DNA of 64,000 bases from an uncultured Coriobacteriaceae bacterium (lineage in GTDB: Bacteria; Actinomycetota; Coriobacteriia; Coriobacteriales; Coriobacteriaceae): positions 62,001 through 126,000 of the forward strand of contig CALUOB010000001.1 of assembly GCA_944322175.1 (NCBI GenBank). The letters are read 5' to 3'. This document shows, in pieces, positions 63,115 through 64,000 of this stretch. The position numbers and the translations under genes are program-made. The notes beneath the pieces were generated by a model. That model had not been told where the DNA came from and ran no database searches. It saw only the letters and a program-made list of their open reading frames with translations. Position 1 is the stretch's first letter. Every line of letters starts with the position of its first letter.

Positions 63115-64000
63115 GTGGACATTCTGGTTGTTATGTGCGCGGGCGCGCTGGCGGGGCGCTTTGCGGTGCCCGTGCGCGCAAAGCGCTTGGTGGAGCTCGG
63201 GCAGACGGTGTGCACGGCGCTGCTGATCCTGTCTATGGGGGCATCGCTCGGATCGATGCCCGGCTTCGTGCGCAACGTCGGGCGGCTCGGCCTCCAGAGC
63301 CTGGTGTTTTGCGTGGCCGCCATGGCGTTCTCGGTGGCGTTTGTCTATATGCTCACGGAGCTGCTCATGCCGGGGGCGCGCGCGGGCGCGGGGGCTGCCG
63401 CTGATGGCGGGGCAGGCGAGGATGTTGAGGTGCCCGGCTCTGGCGCGGGCGACCGCGTCGCATCGGGCACTGGGGAGCGCCGGCCGTCGGAGCAGCCGTG
63501 GCGCTTGGACGGCATGGCGCTGCTCGCGCTCATGGCGCTGGTGCTCGGCGTGTGTCTGGGGCTTCTCGGCACGGCTGCGGGCGGCGGGGCGCTGCGGGCG
63601 GCGGAGCTTCTCGCCGCGGCGAGCGACCCGGCGCTCTACCTGCTCATGTTCCTGGTGGGCATCAGCGTCGGGGTGCACCGCGGCCTCTTCGCGAGCGTGC
63701 GCGAGCACCATATCAAGACGCTCTGCATTCCTGCGGGCGTGGTCGCGGGGTCGCTCGCGGGCGGCGCGCTCGCGTCGGTTCTTCTCGGCTTCGGGCTGCG
63801 CGAGGGCATGGCCGTGGCGGGCGGCATGGGCTGGTACAGCTTGGCCGGCGTGCAGGTCGGCTCGCTCGCGGGCGCCCAGCTCGGCGGCATCGCGTTTCTC
63901 GCCAACCTCATGCGCGAGCTCTTGTCGTTCTTCAGCATCCCCTTCATCGCGCGGCGGCTCAACTACTACAGCTGCATCGCTGCCGCCGCGTCTACCAGCG
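63115..64000 (+). CDS. lysO: LysO-like lysine exporter (DUF340), 5' part
   Basis: The frame runs from GTG 63115 (GGAGAGA 5 bases upstream) off the end of the window: 295 residues visible. The outline is that of LysO/YbjE: an N-terminal four-span part (VVMCAGALAGRFAVPVRAKRLVELGQTVCTALLILSMG), a charged cytoplasmic loop (~90-135, longer and more Gly/Ala/Glu-rich than in E. coli), then a second part with LMFLVGISVGVHRG, the hallmark GGMGWYSLAGV and LANLMRELLSFF. LysO exports lysine. Placement after lysC-asd agrees with that. Confidence 0.88.
   Translation, partial: MDILVVMCAGALAGRFAVPVRAKRLVELGQTVCTALLILSMGASLGSMPGFVRNVGRLGLQSLVFCVAAMAFSVAFVYMLTELLMPGARAGAGAAADGGAGEDVEVPGSGAGDRVASGTGERRPSEQPWRLDGMALLALMALVLGVCLGLLGTAAGGGALRAAELLAAASDPALYLLMFLVGISVGVHRGLFASVREHHIKTLCIPAGVVAGSLAGGALASVLLGFGLREGMAVAGGMGWYSLAGVQVGSLAGAQLGGIAFLANLMRELLSFFSIPFIARRLNYYSCIAAAASTS

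Overview
The window reads as a chromosomal segment of a high-GC anaerobic Gram-positive bacterium of the class Coriobacteriia, most like Collinsella. This is inferred from the roughly 65% GC coding bias, the LPXTG-type surface enzyme, mannose-family PTS genes, pyruvate formate-lyase fermentation genes, membrane-bound LuxR regulators and the MurT/GatD peptidoglycan amidation function. No database search was possible, so family names rest on recognised motifs.

Layout. 1-6.3 kb: end of a mannose/fructose-family PTS (IIC, IID), a small membrane protein and a large cell-wall-anchored GH32 fructanase, a layout like Bacillus levDEFG-sacC. 6.4-15.7 kb: housekeeping genes (HAD phosphatase, MarR regulator, hpt-ftsH, aminotransferase-PHP pair, parvulin foldase). 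15.7-22.2 kb: a clearly lower-GC island with one strong promoter, a 27-codon ORF, a DUF2975-like membrane protein with a YozG-like HTH regulator, a radical SAM/SPASM protein with a PqqD-like N-terminus, a small Sec-exported protein, a two-permease ABC transporter and an anchored protein. 22.4-34.1 kb: glmS, a repeat array, YitT-family protein, kup, rlmKL, HAD phosphatase, two small genes and an SPFH protein. 34.7-39.2 kb: pyruvate formate-lyase locus, where PFL is split into a 703-residue catalytic part and a separately transcribed 83-residue glycyl-radical protein, then a second array of the same repeat family and pflA. 39.5-43.7 kb: ysxC, mtnN and a fused murT-gatD. 44-50.6 kb: a five-gene, ATGA-coupled ABC operon, paralogous to the island transporter, and a 905-residue membrane protein with two LuxR-type HTH domains. 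51.1-55 kb: a tryptophan-leader attenuator followed by a TrpP-like ECF S-component, then a fused EcfA-EcfA ATPase and EcfT. 55.2-64 kb: a glutamine-amidotransferase-like hydrolase and the aspartate-family pathway (thrC-thrB divergent from hom-lysC-asd, then a LysO-like lysine exporter that runs off the end).

How parts fit. Fructan is cut outside the cell and fructose probably enters through the PTS; pyruvate is cleaved by the split PFL, activated by PflA. The leader with three consecutive Trp codons ties the ECF transporter to tryptophan supply. hom, lysC, asd, thrB and thrC give threonine and lysine precursors, and LysO gives lysine export.

The most notable non-standard items are the split PFL, two arrays of alternating inverted ~24-nt repeats (after glmS and between the PFL radical protein and pflA), two further families of small palindromic-ended intergenic elements (159 bp twice; 134/139 bp), the Trp attenuator on an ECF S-component, the radical SAM island, the double-LuxR protein and the MurT-GatD fusion. 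No tRNA, rRNA, insertion sequence or true CRISPR array was seen.
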